A DNA stretch of 64,000 nt from Pseudomonas sediminis (GTDB taxonomy: Bacteria > Pseudomonadota > Gammaproteobacteria > Pseudomonadales > Pseudomonadaceae): assembly GCF_002741105.1 (NCBI RefSeq), contig NZ_NIQU01000001.1, forward strand, positions 1,116,001 through 1,180,000. Direction: 5' to 3'. The translations under genes were made by a program, and so were the position numbers. The notes under the pieces were generated by a model. That model ran no database searches, was not told the origin of the DNA, and saw only the letters and a list, made by a program, of their open reading frames with translations. Positions 40,719 to 49,068 of the stretch are shown here, piece by piece; the stretch's first letter is position 1; each line of letters starts with the position of its first letter.

Positions 40719-40743
40719 GCGAAGCAGCAACGACGCACAAACC

Positions 40744-40809
40744 GTAGGAACGAGCTCTGCTCGCGAAGCTTCTGGGTCACCAGGGTTCGCGAGCAGAGCT
40801 CGCTCCTAC
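40744..40809. repeat. Large inverted repeat (REP-type) between fabY and cysQ
   Basis: A 24-base arm beginning GTAGGAACGAGCTCTGC faces its reverse complement (40786-40809) with one mismatch, across an 18-base loop that can pair further (CTGG/CCAG). The GTAGGAGCGAGC... form is a widespread Pseudomonas intergenic palindrome. It may also end the two convergent genes. Confidence 0.85.
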
Positions 40810-40825
40810 AGGTAAAGTGTCAAGG

Positions 40826-41644
40826 CTACAGACTACGCGCCAGCTCGATCAGCTCGCCACGCCACTCGGCGGCGGCCGGCAAGGCCAGGAACGAAGGATT
40901 GAGGAAGGATTCACGCGCCTCGTAGGTCAGCACTTCGCCGGCCAGATCCAACACTTCACCACCTGCCCCTTCCAGCACGCCCTGCGCGGCTGCGGTATCC
41001 CACTGCGAGGTGGGCGCCAGGCGCGGATAGCAGTCGGCATTGCCTTCAGCCAGCAGACAGAACTTCAGCGAGCTGCCGATATTGGCCAGCGCCGGCTCAC
41101 CGAAACGCTGGGCCAGACCTGCGAGTAGAGTTTCCTGCGCTGGGCTCGAATGGCGCTTGCTGGCCACCAGGGTAAAGCCCTGCGCGGGCGCCAGGCGCAC
41201 GCTGATCGAATGCTCCTCGCCCGGCATATCGCTGCACCAGGCGCCCAAACCAGCGCCGCCGTAATAGCAGCGGCCATTGGCAGGAATGCCGACCACACCG
41301 AAGACCACTCGTCCCTGTTCGATCAACGCGACATTGACCGTGAACTCTTCGGAGCCGGCGATAAATTCCTTGGTGCCATCGAGCGGATCGACCAGCCACC
41401 AACGCGTCCAGGCGGCGCGCTCAGCCAGCGGAATGTCGGCGGCCTCCTCTGACAGCACCGGCACCTCCGGTGCCAGCGCCTGCAGGCCATCGAGCAGGAT
41501 ATGGTGCGCGGCCAGGTCGGCAGCGGTCACCGGCGAGGCATCGGCCTTCTCCGTCACTGCCACACCGCTGCGCCAGTACGGCAGCGTCGCCGCGCCCGCC
41601 GCACGAACCAGTTCGATCACCTGGGGAATAAAGGGATGACTCAC
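40826..41644 (-). CDS. cysQ: 3'(2'),5'-bisphosphate nucleotidase
   Basis: CysQ hydrolyses adenosine 3',5'-bisphosphate, a by-product of sulfate assimilation, to AMP. The 272-residue product shows the lithium-sensitive phosphatase motifs VLSEEAAD, WWLVDPLDGTKEFI and WDTAAAQGVLEGAGG, which bind metal. The start codon is GTG, overlapping the nudE stop by four bases (GTGA), so the pair is coupled. Length is normal (about 250-275). Confidence 0.95.
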   Translation of the reverse strand: MSHPFIPQVIELVRAAGAATLPYWRSGVAVTEKADASPVTAADLAAHHILLDGLQALAPEVPVLSEEAADIPLAERAAWTRWWLVDPLDGTKEFIAGSEEFTVNVALIEQGRVVFGVVGIPANGRCYYGGAGLGAWCSDMPGEEHSISVRLAPAQGFTLVASKRHSSPAQETLLAGLAQRFGEPALANIGSSLKFCLLAEGNADCYPRLAPTSQWDTAAAQGVLEGAGGEVLDLAGEVLTYEARESFLNPSFLALPAAAEWRGELIELARSL

Positions 41645-42207
41645 GGACGGTAGTCCCCCCGTTGAGTCAGCAGATCGCGCACCAGGTACAACGCAGCCAG
41701 CGCACGGCCTTCGCTGAACTGTTCGTGCTGGGCCAGGCTGGACAGCTCGCGCAGGCTGATGCGGTCGACCCGCATCGGCTCGGGCTCATCACCCGGCAGG
41801 CGCTCTTCGTAAAGATTGCGCGCCAGCACCACCTGAATCTTCTGGCTCATGTAACCGGGCGACAGGCTCAGTTCGGTGATGTACTCCAGTTCGTGCGCGC
41901 CGAAACCGGCCTCTTCCTTGAGCTCGCGGTTGGCTGCCACCAACACGTCTTCACCCGGCTCGATCAGGCCTTTGGGCAGCGACAGCTGGTAGTCATCGGT
42001 GCCGCCGCAATATTCCTCGATCAGCACCGCGTGCTCGGCGTCGAGCATCGCCACCACCATCACCGCGCCGTAGCCCGAGCCCTTGCCGACCAGTCGCTCA
42101 TAGATGCGCTCCGTGCCGTTGGAGAAGCGCAACTGCACTTCCTCGACACGAAACAGACGGCTGCTGGCGACAATTTCGCGAGCGAGAACCGTGGGTTTTT
42201 GGCGCAT
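41641..42207 (-). CDS. nudE: ADP compounds hydrolase NudE
   Basis: NudE is a Nudix enzyme that hydrolyses ADP-ribose, Ap3A and NADH. The Nudix box is complete, GLIEPGEDVLVAANRELKEE followed by AGF, and the N-terminus MRQKPTVLAREIVASSRLFRVE is typical. I chose the ATG at 42207 (188 residues); the longer frame upstream lacks family similarity. It overlaps the downstream cysQ start by four bases and is divergent from the HAD gene. Confidence 0.92.
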   Translation of the reverse strand: MRQKPTVLAREIVASSRLFRVEEVQLRFSNGTERIYERLVGKGSGYGAVMVVAMLDAEHAVLIEEYCGGTDDYQLSLPKGLIEPGEDVLVAANRELKEEAGFGAHELEYITELSLSPGYMSQKIQVVLARNLYEERLPGDEPEPMRVDRISLRELSSLAQHEQFSEGRALAALYLVRDLLTQRGDYRP

Positions 42208-42299
42208 GAGGCGACTCCTTGGCGGGACCGAGCGGGTTATCATACAGCGGCTTTCGCCATTATCCGTGGCCGAGATTGCATCAAGGCGAAACAGGCCAC

Positions 42300-42313
42300 G
42301 GAACAATTGTTCC
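42300..42313. promoter_or_regulatory. Perfect 14-bp palindrome upstream of the HAD gene
   Basis: GGAACAATTGTTCC lies in the 123-base divergent region between nudE and the HAD nucleotidase, 17 bases before the chosen HAD start. It may be an operator; no matching regulator is evident. Confidence 0.4.
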
Positions 42314-42330
42314 CGATCAGAGAGATGAGC

Positions 42331-43011
42331 ATGCCCGTACTACCCTGGCAGCAGATCGACACCGTCCTGCTGGACATGGACGGCACGTTGCTCGACCTGC
42401 ACTTCGACAACCACTTCTGGCTCACCCACCTGCCGCAGCGCTACGCCGAGCACCATGGCGTCAGCCTGGCGCTGGCCCAGGCCGAACTGCTGCCGCTGTT
42501 TCGCCAGCATGCCGGTACGCTGAACTGGTACTGCACCGACTTCTGGAGCCGCGAGCTGCGCCTGTCGATCCGCGAGCTCAAGCGCGAGGTCGCGCACCTG
42601 ATCGCCCTGCGTACGGATGCCGAACTGTTTCTGCGTGCCCTGCGCGAAGCTGGCAAGCGCGTGGTGCTGATCACCAACGCGCACCGCGATTCGCTGTCGC
42701 TGAAACTGGAACGCGTCGAGCTGACACCCTGGTTCGAGCGCCTGATCAGCTCCCACGATTACGGTTTCCCCAAGGAGGATCAGCAGTTCTGGTTCGCCTT
42801 GCGCCAGGATGTCGACTTCGACCCGGCCCGCAGCCTGTTCATCGACGACAGCCTACCGATCCTGCGCAGCGCCGGGCAGTTCGGTGTTGCCCATCTGCTC
42901 GCCGTGCGCCAGCCAGACAGTCAGGCCGGGCCTAAAGATACCGAGGAGTTCGCCGCAGTGGAGGACTACCGGGAGTTGGTGCACGGACTGCCTGCGACGC
43001 CCTCGCTGTAG
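42331..43011 (+). CDS. HAD-family nucleotidase (YrfG/GMP-IMP type)
   Basis: The 226-residue haloacid-dehalogenase phosphatase has motif I LLDMDGTLLDLHFDN, motif II VLITNAH, the lysine in FPKED, and motif IV SLFIDDSLPIL. YrfG-type members dephosphorylate GMP and IMP. The ATG at 42331 and another two codons earlier are both possible; AGAGAG fits the later one. The stop codon TAG lies inside a REP element (43008-43034). It forms a divergent pair with nudE, another nucleotide phosphohydrolase, which fits a nucleotide-cleaning role. Confidence 0.88.
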   Translation: MPVLPWQQIDTVLLDMDGTLLDLHFDNHFWLTHLPQRYAEHHGVSLALAQAELLPLFRQHAGTLNWYCTDFWSRELRLSIRELKREVAHLIALRTDAELFLRALREAGKRVVLITNAHRDSLSLKLERVELTPWFERLISSHDYGFPKEDQQFWFALRQDVDFDPARSLFIDDSLPILRSAGQFGVAHLLAVRQPDSQAGPKDTEEFAAVEDYRELVHGLPATPSL

Positions 43012-43034
43012 GAGCCGGCTTGCCGGCGATCGCG
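43008..43034 (+). repeat. Pseudomonas REP unit overlapping the HAD stop codon
   Basis: GTAGGAGCCGGCTTGCCGGC and following GATCGCG match the common Pseudomonas REP core, with the stem GCCGGC/GCCGGC around TT. The TAG of GTAG is the stop codon of the HAD gene. Only one clear unit is present; the next 30 bases look like a decayed copy. Confidence 0.85.
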
Positions 43035-43086
43035 AATGACGCCGATCATCGCCAAGGCCAAGCCCCCGCAGCACCTGAGCACGGGT

Positions 43087-43524
43087 TTACTCGGGAATCC
43101 GCAATACCTGTCCCGGATAGATCTTGTCCGGGTGACTGAGCATCGGCTTGTTGGCCTCGAATATCTTCATGTAGGCATTGGCATTGCCGTACTCGGCCTT
43201 GGCAATAGCGCTCAGCGTGTCGCCCTTCTTCACTGTGACGAAGCGAGCTTCGGGCGCGGGTGTGGTCACGCTGATCTGATCATCGACCTCACCGACACCG
43301 GCCACATTGCCCAGCGCCAGGAGAATCTTTTCCTTCTCCTCCTGGCTGGCCACTTCGCCGCGAGCGATGACCTTGTCGCCCTCGACGCTGACCTCGATGT
43401 CGGGGTTGCCGAGGCCAACCTTGGCGACATGCTCCTTGAGCGATTCGGCGGCCTGTGCCTCCTGACCCACCAGCGACTCCCAGAGCTTGACCCCGGCGTC
43501 TTTGACAAAGGCAAACAGACTCAT
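43087..43524 (-). CDS. BON-LysM protein (YgaU/Kbp-like)
   Basis: The 145-residue protein has a BON domain (about residues 25-90, DIEVSVEGDKVIARGEV) and a C-terminal LysM domain (FVTVKKGDTLSAIAKAEYG ... YPGQVLRIPE). E. coli YgaU (Kbp) has the same order and binds potassium in the cytoplasm. No signal peptide is seen, in keeping with that. The ATG at 43524 begins the conserved MSLFAFVKDAG; the upstream frame is not supported. Confidence 0.9.
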   Translation of the reverse strand: MSLFAFVKDAGVKLWESLVGQEAQAAESLKEHVAKVGLGNPDIEVSVEGDKVIARGEVASQEEKEKILLALGNVAGVGEVDDQISVTTPAPEARFVTVKKGDTLSAIAKAEYGNANAYMKIFEANKPMLSHPDKIYPGQVLRIPE

Positions 43525-43643
43525 GGCGATTCCTCTCGTTCCTTGTGAATGACCGGGCAAACCGCCCGGAGACCAAAGTCTAGTTCAGGAAACACCCCTG
43601 ATTAGCGTTCGCGCATTAGAATCCGGGCAAACCAGGAGCCCCC

Positions 43644-44531
43644 ATGGACATAAAGCAGCTGAAATTCCTCGTCGCCCTCGACGAGACCCGCCACTTCGGT
43701 CAGGCCGCTGCGCGCTGCCACGTGACCCAGCCGACGCTGTCCATGCGTTTGCGCCAGCTGGAAGATGAACTGGGCCTGGAACTGGTCCGTCGCGGGCAGC
43801 GTTTCGAGGGTTTCAGCGCCGAAGGTGAGCGTATCCTGGCCTGGGCACGCAGTGTGCTGGCCGCACAGGATGGCCTGCTCGCCGAAGCTGCAGCCTGTCG
43901 TGGGCACCTGGTGGGCACGCTGCGCCTGGGCGTGGTGCCGCTGGCCAGTTTCGACCCGATGCGCCTGATCAGTCTGTTCGCCGAGCGTCACCCCGGGCTG
44001 CGTTTCCAGTTGCACGCGCTGAGCAGCGATCAGATTCTGGAGGGGCTGGTCCGCAATCAGCTCGACCTGGGCCTGTCCTATCTCGATCGCCTTGACCGCG
44101 AGCATTTCGCCAGCCTGGAACTGGCTGAGGCGCGAATGGGCCTGCTCTACGATCAGCGCCACTTCCACTTCGTCAGCGCCAGTCTGCGCTGGGAGCAGTT
44201 GGCCAACCTGCCCCTGGGCCTGCTCTCGACTGGCATGCACTTTCGCCAGTCCATCGATCACAGCTTCCGTGCTCGCGGCCTGAGCCCGCAGGTACGCCTG
44301 GAGGCTGATGCCGTGCATCACCTGACTCAAGCGGTCAGCGCCGGTCTGTGCTGCAGCGTTATGCCATTGCCGACCGACGGCGCTCCGACCGACGGTCATC
44401 TACGCCTGCTACCCATCGAGGACGCTCATACCCTGGCACCTCAGGGCCTGATCATGCGCCGTAGCGCCCCTGCCTCACCGCTCGCGCAAGCCTGTTTCGA
44501 AGAGGCACGAGAGTGGCTGGCGAACGCTTGA
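43644..44531 (+). CDS. LysR-type transcriptional regulator
   Basis: The 295-residue product has the N-terminal LysR helix-turn-helix (DIKQLKFLVALDETRHFGQA, QPTLSMRLRQLEDELG) and a C-terminal effector domain with SRGHLVGTLRLGVVP-like beginning (CRGHLVGTLRLGVVPLAS). AGGAG lies upstream of the ATG. It is divergent from the BON-LysM gene and 97 bases upstream of fdhD on the same strand; it may control the fdhD-oxidoreductase pair, by position only. Effector unknown. Confidence 0.92.
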   Translation: MDIKQLKFLVALDETRHFGQAAARCHVTQPTLSMRLRQLEDELGLELVRRGQRFEGFSAEGERILAWARSVLAAQDGLLAEAAACRGHLVGTLRLGVVPLASFDPMRLISLFAERHPGLRFQLHALSSDQILEGLVRNQLDLGLSYLDRLDREHFASLELAEARMGLLYDQRHFHFVSASLRWEQLANLPLGLLSTGMHFRQSIDHSFRARGLSPQVRLEADAVHHLTQAVSAGLCCSVMPLPTDGAPTDGHLRLLPIEDAHTLAPQGLIMRRSAPASPLAQACFEEAREWLANA

Positions 44532-44628
44532 TAGATTTGCTCGATCAACACATCAAAGCCAACGATTAGACGCTCCCCGCCCATGGGCCTAGGCTTAGCT
44601 GTGTCAATCTGTCACAGAGCGCGCCTCG

Positions 44629-45444
44629 ATGGCCAAGCCAGCCGCCCAGCCGCACATTGCCAGTGCCTATACCTACGCCGAACTCGGTGACGGTCGCGCG
44701 CAGCACGCTGCACTGGCCGAAGAATGTGCCCTGGCGATCAGCTACAACGACCTGAACCAGGCGGTGATGATGGTTTCGCCCCATCACCTGGAAGATTTTG
44801 CCGTCGGCTTCAGTCTTGGCAACGACCTGATCAAGTCAATCGACGACATCTATGACATCCAATTGCGCGGTCTTGGTGACAGCCGCGAAGCCCGCTTGCA
44901 GGTCAGCAGTCGCGCCTTCTGGGCGCTCAAGCAGCAACGCCGGCAAATGGCTGGCACCAGCGGTTGCGGCCTGTGCGGTGTGGATGCGCTGGAGCAGGCC
45001 CTGCCAGCCCTGACGGCTTTGCCAGGCGCCGCCCTGCCACCGCTGGAACACCTGAGCGGCCTGCGCGAGCGCATCGGTGAGCAGCAGCAACTGGCACGCC
45101 ACAGCGGCGCGCTGCATGCCGCCTTGTTCATCGATGCCAGCGGTGAGATTCGCCTGTGCCGTGAAGACATCGGTCGCCATAACGCCCTGGACAAGCTGAT
45201 CGGCGCCATCGCCCGCGAACGTATCGACACTCACGGTGGCTTCGCCCTGGTCACCAGCCGCTGCAGCCTGGAACTGCTGCACAAGGCGGTACGTGCCGGC
45301 ATCGGCACCCTGGTGAGCCTGTCCGCGCCCACCGCACTGACCGTGGACTGGGCGCGGCGCCATCGCCTCAACCTGATCCACCTGCCCCATCACAGCACGC
45401 CGCGGGTCTACAGCCCTGCGCCTGACGAAGAAGAACGACCATGA
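44629..45444 (+). CDS. fdhD: Formate dehydrogenase accessory sulfurtransferase FdhD
   Basis: FdhD passes sulfur from IscS to the molybdenum cofactor of formate dehydrogenases. The 271-residue product carries the sulfur-relay motif GTSGCGLCGVDAL (Cys113, Cys116) and the C-terminal EDIGRHNALDKLIG region. The stop overlaps the next gene's start (ATGA), so FdhD and the molybdoenzyme are coupled, which implies that this enzyme needs a sulfurated cofactor. The ribosome site is weak. Confidence 0.95.
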   Translation: MAKPAAQPHIASAYTYAELGDGRAQHAALAEECALAISYNDLNQAVMMVSPHHLEDFAVGFSLGNDLIKSIDDIYDIQLRGLGDSREARLQVSSRAFWALKQQRRQMAGTSGCGLCGVDALEQALPALTALPGAALPPLEHLSGLRERIGEQQQLARHSGALHAALFIDASGEIRLCREDIGRHNALDKLIGAIARERIDTHGGFALVTSRCSLELLHKAVRAGIGTLVSLSAPTALTVDWARRHRLNLIHLPHHSTPRVYSPAPDEEERP

Positions 45445-47780
45445 GCCTGCAACCCGTCAATCCTCGCTATAAGCCCTACAAAGGCCCAGCCGCTGGCTGG
45501 GGTGCACTGAACGCCGTGACCCGCTTCTGGCTGGACAGCAAGCAGCCGTTCAAGAACTTGCGCGCGTTGCTCAAGACCAACCAGAACGGCGGTTTCGACT
45601 GCCCCGGCTGCGCCTGGGGTGATTCGCCCGAAGACGGCCATATCAAGTTCTGCGAGAACGGCGCCAAGGCGGTCAACTGGGAAGCCACCAAACGCCGCGT
45701 GGACCCGGCCTTCTTTGCCCGCTACACGGTCAGCCAACTGCGCGAGCAGAGCGACTACTGGCTCGAGTACCAGGGCCGCCTGACCCACCCGATGCGCTAT
45801 GACGCCAGCACCGATCGCTACACGAAGACCACCTGGGCCGAAGCCTTCGCCCTGATCGCCAGGCATCTGAAGGCGCTGCCGAGTCCGGATCACGCCGAGT
45901 TCTACACCTCCGGTCGGGCCAGCAACGAGGCGGCATACCTCTACCAGTTGTTCGTGCGCGCCTATGGCACCAACAACTTCCCCGACTGCTCGAACATGTG
46001 CCACGAGGCCAGCGGCGTCGCCCTCGGCCAGAGCGTGGGCATCGGCAAGGGCAGCGTGACCTTCAACGATTTCGAGCATGCCGACGCCATTTTCGTCCTC
46101 GGCCAGAACCCCGGCACCAACCACCCGCGCATGCTCGAACCGCTGCGTGAAGCGGTCAAACGCGGCGCCCAGGTGGTCTGCTTCAACCCGCTCAAGGAAC
46201 GCGGCCTGGAGCGTTTCCAGCATCCGCAACACGCGCTGGAGATGCTCACCAACGGCTCCGAGCCGCTGAACACCGCGTTCTTCCGTCCCGCCCTGGGCGG
46301 CGACATGGCCGCCATGCGCGGCATCGCCAAGTTCCTGCTGTTGTGGGAGCGCGAGGCGCAGTCCAAGGGTGAGGCCGCGGTGTTCGACCATGCCTTCATC
46401 GCCGAGCACACCGATGGTGTCGAGGCCTACCTGAAGCTGCTCGACGAAACCACCTGGGAGGCGCTTGAAGCCCAGTCCGGCCTGAGCCTGCTGGAAATCG
46501 AACAGGCGGCGCGCATGTACCGCCGTGCCGAGCGTGTGATCATCTGCTGGGCCATGGGCATCACCCAGCACCACCATTCAGTGGCTACCATCCAGGAAAT
46601 CGTCAACCTGCAACTGCTGCGCGGCAACCTCGGCCGCCCCGGCGCCGGCCTGTGCCCGGTACGTGGCCACAGCAACGTGCAGGGCGACCGCACCATGGGC
46701 ATCAACGACCGCCCGCCGGTCACGCTGCTCGACGCCCTGGAAAAGCGCTTTCAGTTCAAGGTACCGCGCGAGAATGGCCACAACACCGTCGAGGCGATCA
46801 ACGCCATGATCGACGGCCAGGCCAAGGTATTCATCGGCCTCGGCGGCAACTTTGCCCAGGCCACACCAGACAGCCCGCGTACGCACAAGGCGCTGCAGAG
46901 CTGCGACCTCACCGTGCAGATCAGCACCAAGCTCAACCGCAGCCATCTCACCGTTGGCCGCGACGCGCTGATCCTGCCGTGCCTGGGCCGTACCGACATC
47001 GACCATCAGGCCGGTGGCCCGCAAGCGGTGACGGTGGAAGATTCGTTCAGCATGATCCACGCCTCCTACGGCCAGCTCGAACCGCTCTCCGGCAGCGAGA
47101 TGCGTTCGGAGCCGGCCATCGTCGCCGGGATCGCCAAGGCCACCCTGGGCAACCACCCGGTGGACTGGGACGCGCTGATCGCCGATTACGACCGCATCCG
47201 CGAGCTGATCGCCGACACCATCCCCGGCTTCCAGGATTTCAACCAGCGTGTCGCTCACCCCGGCGGTTTCTACCTCGGCAACTCGGCCGGCGCGCGGCAG
47301 TGGAAAACGGCATCCGGCAAGGCCAACTTCAAGGCCAATGCGCTGCTCGACGACCTGCTGCCTCCGCAGGTGCGCGAAAGCGGAGAGACGCCGGATCTGA
47401 TCCTGCAGACCCTGCGCTCGCACGATCAGTACAACACCACGGTGTACGGCCTCGACGACCGCTATCGCGGCGTACGCGGCCAGCGCGATGTGCTCTTCGC
47501 CAACGAGGCGGACATCCTTCGTTTGGGCTTCAAGCCAGGTCAGAAGGTGGACATCCGCTCGTTGTGGAACGATGGCATCGAACGCCGGGTGAGCGGTTTC
47601 ACCCTGCTCGCTTTCGATATCCCGGCCGGCCAGGCCGCTGCCTACTTCCCCGAAGCCAATCCGCTGGTGCCGCTGGAAAGCGCCGGCGTCGGCAGCAGCA
47701 CACCGACCAGCAAGTTCGTCGCCATCCGCCTGCAGGCTGCCAGCGGCGGCAATCTGCTGGGCAGCAGCGCAGCAAGCTGA
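45441..47780 (+). CDS. Molybdopterin oxidoreductase of the YdeP/formate dehydrogenase-alpha type
   Basis: The 779-residue protein belongs to the FdhF/YdeP branch of the DMSO reductase superfamily. The N-terminus has CPGC (Cys54, Cys57) and FCENGAKAV (Cys71), a reduced iron-sulfur cysteine set compared with FdhF. Around residue 187 the motif NFPDCSNMCHEASGVAL aligns with the selenocysteine-His pair of FdhF, so Cys187-His188 are the likely molybdenum ligand and proton shuttle. No signal peptide is visible, so it is cytoplasmic. The C-terminus is a molybdopterin-binding domain (QYNTTVYGLDDRYRGVRG). The substrate is unknown; E. coli YdeP is linked to acid resistance. It is coupled to fdhD. Confidence 0.9.
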   Translation: MSLQPVNPRYKPYKGPAAGWGALNAVTRFWLDSKQPFKNLRALLKTNQNGGFDCPGCAWGDSPEDGHIKFCENGAKAVNWEATKRRVDPAFFARYTVSQLREQSDYWLEYQGRLTHPMRYDASTDRYTKTTWAEAFALIARHLKALPSPDHAEFYTSGRASNEAAYLYQLFVRAYGTNNFPDCSNMCHEASGVALGQSVGIGKGSVTFNDFEHADAIFVLGQNPGTNHPRMLEPLREAVKRGAQVVCFNPLKERGLERFQHPQHALEMLTNGSEPLNTAFFRPALGGDMAAMRGIAKFLLLWEREAQSKGEAAVFDHAFIAEHTDGVEAYLKLLDETTWEALEAQSGLSLLEIEQAARMYRRAERVIICWAMGITQHHHSVATIQEIVNLQLLRGNLGRPGAGLCPVRGHSNVQGDRTMGINDRPPVTLLDALEKRFQFKVPRENGHNTVEAINAMIDGQAKVFIGLGGNFAQATPDSPRTHKALQSCDLTVQISTKLNRSHLTVGRDALILPCLGRTDIDHQAGGPQAVTVEDSFSMIHASYGQLEPLSGSEMRSEPAIVAGIAKATLGNHPVDWDALIADYDRIRELIADTIPGFQDFNQRVAHPGGFYLGNSAGARQWKTASGKANFKANALLDDLLPPQVRESGETPDLILQTLRSHDQYNTTVYGLDDRYRGVRGQRDVLFANEADILRLGFKPGQKVDIRSLWNDGIERRVSGFTLLAFDIPAGQAAAYFPEANPLVPLESAGVGSSTPTSKFVAIRLQAASGGNLLGSSAAS

Positions 47781-47800
47781 CCGGCGGCCAGGAACCTCGT

Positions 47801-47850
47801 ACAGAAATCGCTGGTCAATGGCGTAACGCTCGCCATCTGGCGGTTTCTGT
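47801..47850 (+). other. Two-stem hairpin between the molybdoenzyme and glycine-zipper genes
   Basis: An outer stem, ACAGAAATCGC with GCGGTTTCTGT (one mismatch), encloses an inner stem, ATGGCG with CGCCAT. It ends 13 bases before the next ATG and just upstream of its GAGG ribosome site. It could end the upstream transcript or fold in the leader of the next gene. Confidence 0.5.
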
Positions 47851-47863
47851 TATCGAGGTGTCC

Positions 47864-48307
47864 ATGAAGTCTCTGCAACTCTTCTTTCTTTCCCTTGGCC
47901 TGACTAGCGGCGGTTTTGCCTTTGCCGGCAATACCGAGGCCGGCCTGGGCGGCGCACTAGGTGGCGCAGTGGGTGCGATGGTTGGTCAGCAGGTTGGTGG
48001 CAACACTGGCGCTGCGGTCGGTGCCGGTCTCGGTGGCGCTGCCGGCAGCATGGTCGGTGCGGATCGCCGCAGCCGCACCGAAGCCGCCATTGGCGGCGCC
48101 CTGGGCGCAGCGGGCGGTAACGTCGTCGGCCAGCAGGTAGGTGGTAACACCGGTGGCGTGGTCGGTGCAGCAGTCGGCGGCGGCGCTGGTGGCGCGCTGG
48201 GCAACTACATGGGCAACGCCAGCTACGACGATGATCGTCGCGGCAAGCATCACAAACACCATGGCAAGAAGCACAAGAAGCACCACAAACACTGGCGCCG
48301 TCACTGA
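47864..48307 (+). CDS. Exported glycine-zipper protein with His/Lys-rich tail
   Basis: The 147-residue product has a signal peptide (MKSLQLFFLSLGLTSGGFAFA), then about 90 residues of GxxxG-type glycine-zipper repeats (GGALGGAVGAMVGQQVGGNT occurs nearly twice, each followed by GxxVGA-type segments) and a C-terminal basic tail of about 23 residues holding nine histidines and many lysines. Glycine-zipper segments form membrane-associated helices in outer-membrane proteins such as the Rick_17kDa type. GAGG lies six bases before the ATG. Its stop overlaps the convergent DUF4824 gene by seven bases. Function unknown; metal or anion binding by the tail is a guess. Confidence 0.82.
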   Translation: MKSLQLFFLSLGLTSGGFAFAGNTEAGLGGALGGAVGAMVGQQVGGNTGAAVGAGLGGAAGSMVGADRRSRTEAAIGGALGAAGGNVVGQQVGGNTGGVVGAAVGGGAGGALGNYMGNASYDDDRRGKHHKHHGKKHKKHHKHWRRH

Positions 48308-49068
48308 CGGATGCTGAGCACCCAGGGTTCATGGCGACGACCGAAGGCCACCTCGACCTGCGCCTTGAACCCTGTTTGCTCGTAGCTGCGCTCCCAGCCG
48401 CGCGCCAGCTCGCGATAGGCGTAGGGCACACTCAGGCGGTCATTCTCCAAGCGAATGGTGGCGCCATAGCCGGCTTCTGCAGCGTGGCGATAGGGCTCGA
48501 TACGCCCGGCCAGTAACACCTGACGCTGCCGATCCGGCCAACGCTGGCGCAGCACCTGTGCATCCACGCCCGCATCCACAAGCATCAAACGGCTGGCCTG
48601 TTGCTCGACGAAGTGAAGGCGACGCTGACGCTCATCGCGCTCCTGCTGTAACACCTCGCTCTCTGGCTTGGCGTGCAATTCAGCTTCGGCCCCGCTCAGA
48701 GCCTGCCGCGCCTCTTCGACCTGACCTTGGTACAACGGCCCATCCAGCTCCAGCACCAGCCAGACCTGGCGTGCCGGCTGTCTGTTCAAGGTTTGCTCAT
48801 CGGTAGCGGAGAAACCCAGCTCGCGCAGCTTGGCCTCGTCCAGCCAGGGCAACTGCCAACCATCACCGGGGCGCTGCCAGCTCAGTTGCAGACGCAGTAC
48901 GCCATCGTCATCATCGCGCAACCAGCCACCGTAGACGCGTTGCAACTCACGCTCGCTGAGCAGCAGTTGCGCCTCGGGCTCGCCGCTGCGGTTGTACCAG
49001 ACGCCGCCCAGGGCGACGGCATTGCTCAGTAGCACCACACCAAGGCCAAGCCATGCTGCCCGCTTCAT
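48301..49068 (-). CDS. DUF4824-like membrane-anchored protein
   Basis: The 255-residue product has one N-terminal membrane helix (WLGLGVVLLSNAVALGGVWY), then a periplasmic-looking domain with the segment ELQRVYGGWLRDDDDGVLRLQL and a C-terminal GRRHEPWVLSIRQ. It matches my memory of DUF4824 proteins, which always pair with a DUF2157 membrane protein. The start overlaps the upstream gene's stop by four bases (ATGA). Function unknown. Confidence 0.78.
   Translation of the reverse strand: MKRAAWLGLGVVLLSNAVALGGVWYNRSGEPEAQLLLSERELQRVYGGWLRDDDDGVLRLQLSWQRPGDGWQLPWLDEAKLRELGFSATDEQTLNRQPARQVWLVLELDGPLYQGQVEEARQALSGAEAELHAKPESEVLQQERDERQRRLHFVEQQASRLMLVDAGVDAQVLRQRWPDRQRQVLLAGRIEPYRHAAEAGYGATIRLENDRLSVPYAYRELARGWERSYEQTGFKAQVEVAFGRRHEPWVLSIRQ

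Noticed and set aside
40744..40809. The 24-bp-arm inverted repeat as a novel element
   Set aside because: The GTAGGAGCGAGCTCTGCTCGCG form is a widespread Pseudomonas intergenic palindrome, so it is listed as a feature and not as a discovery.
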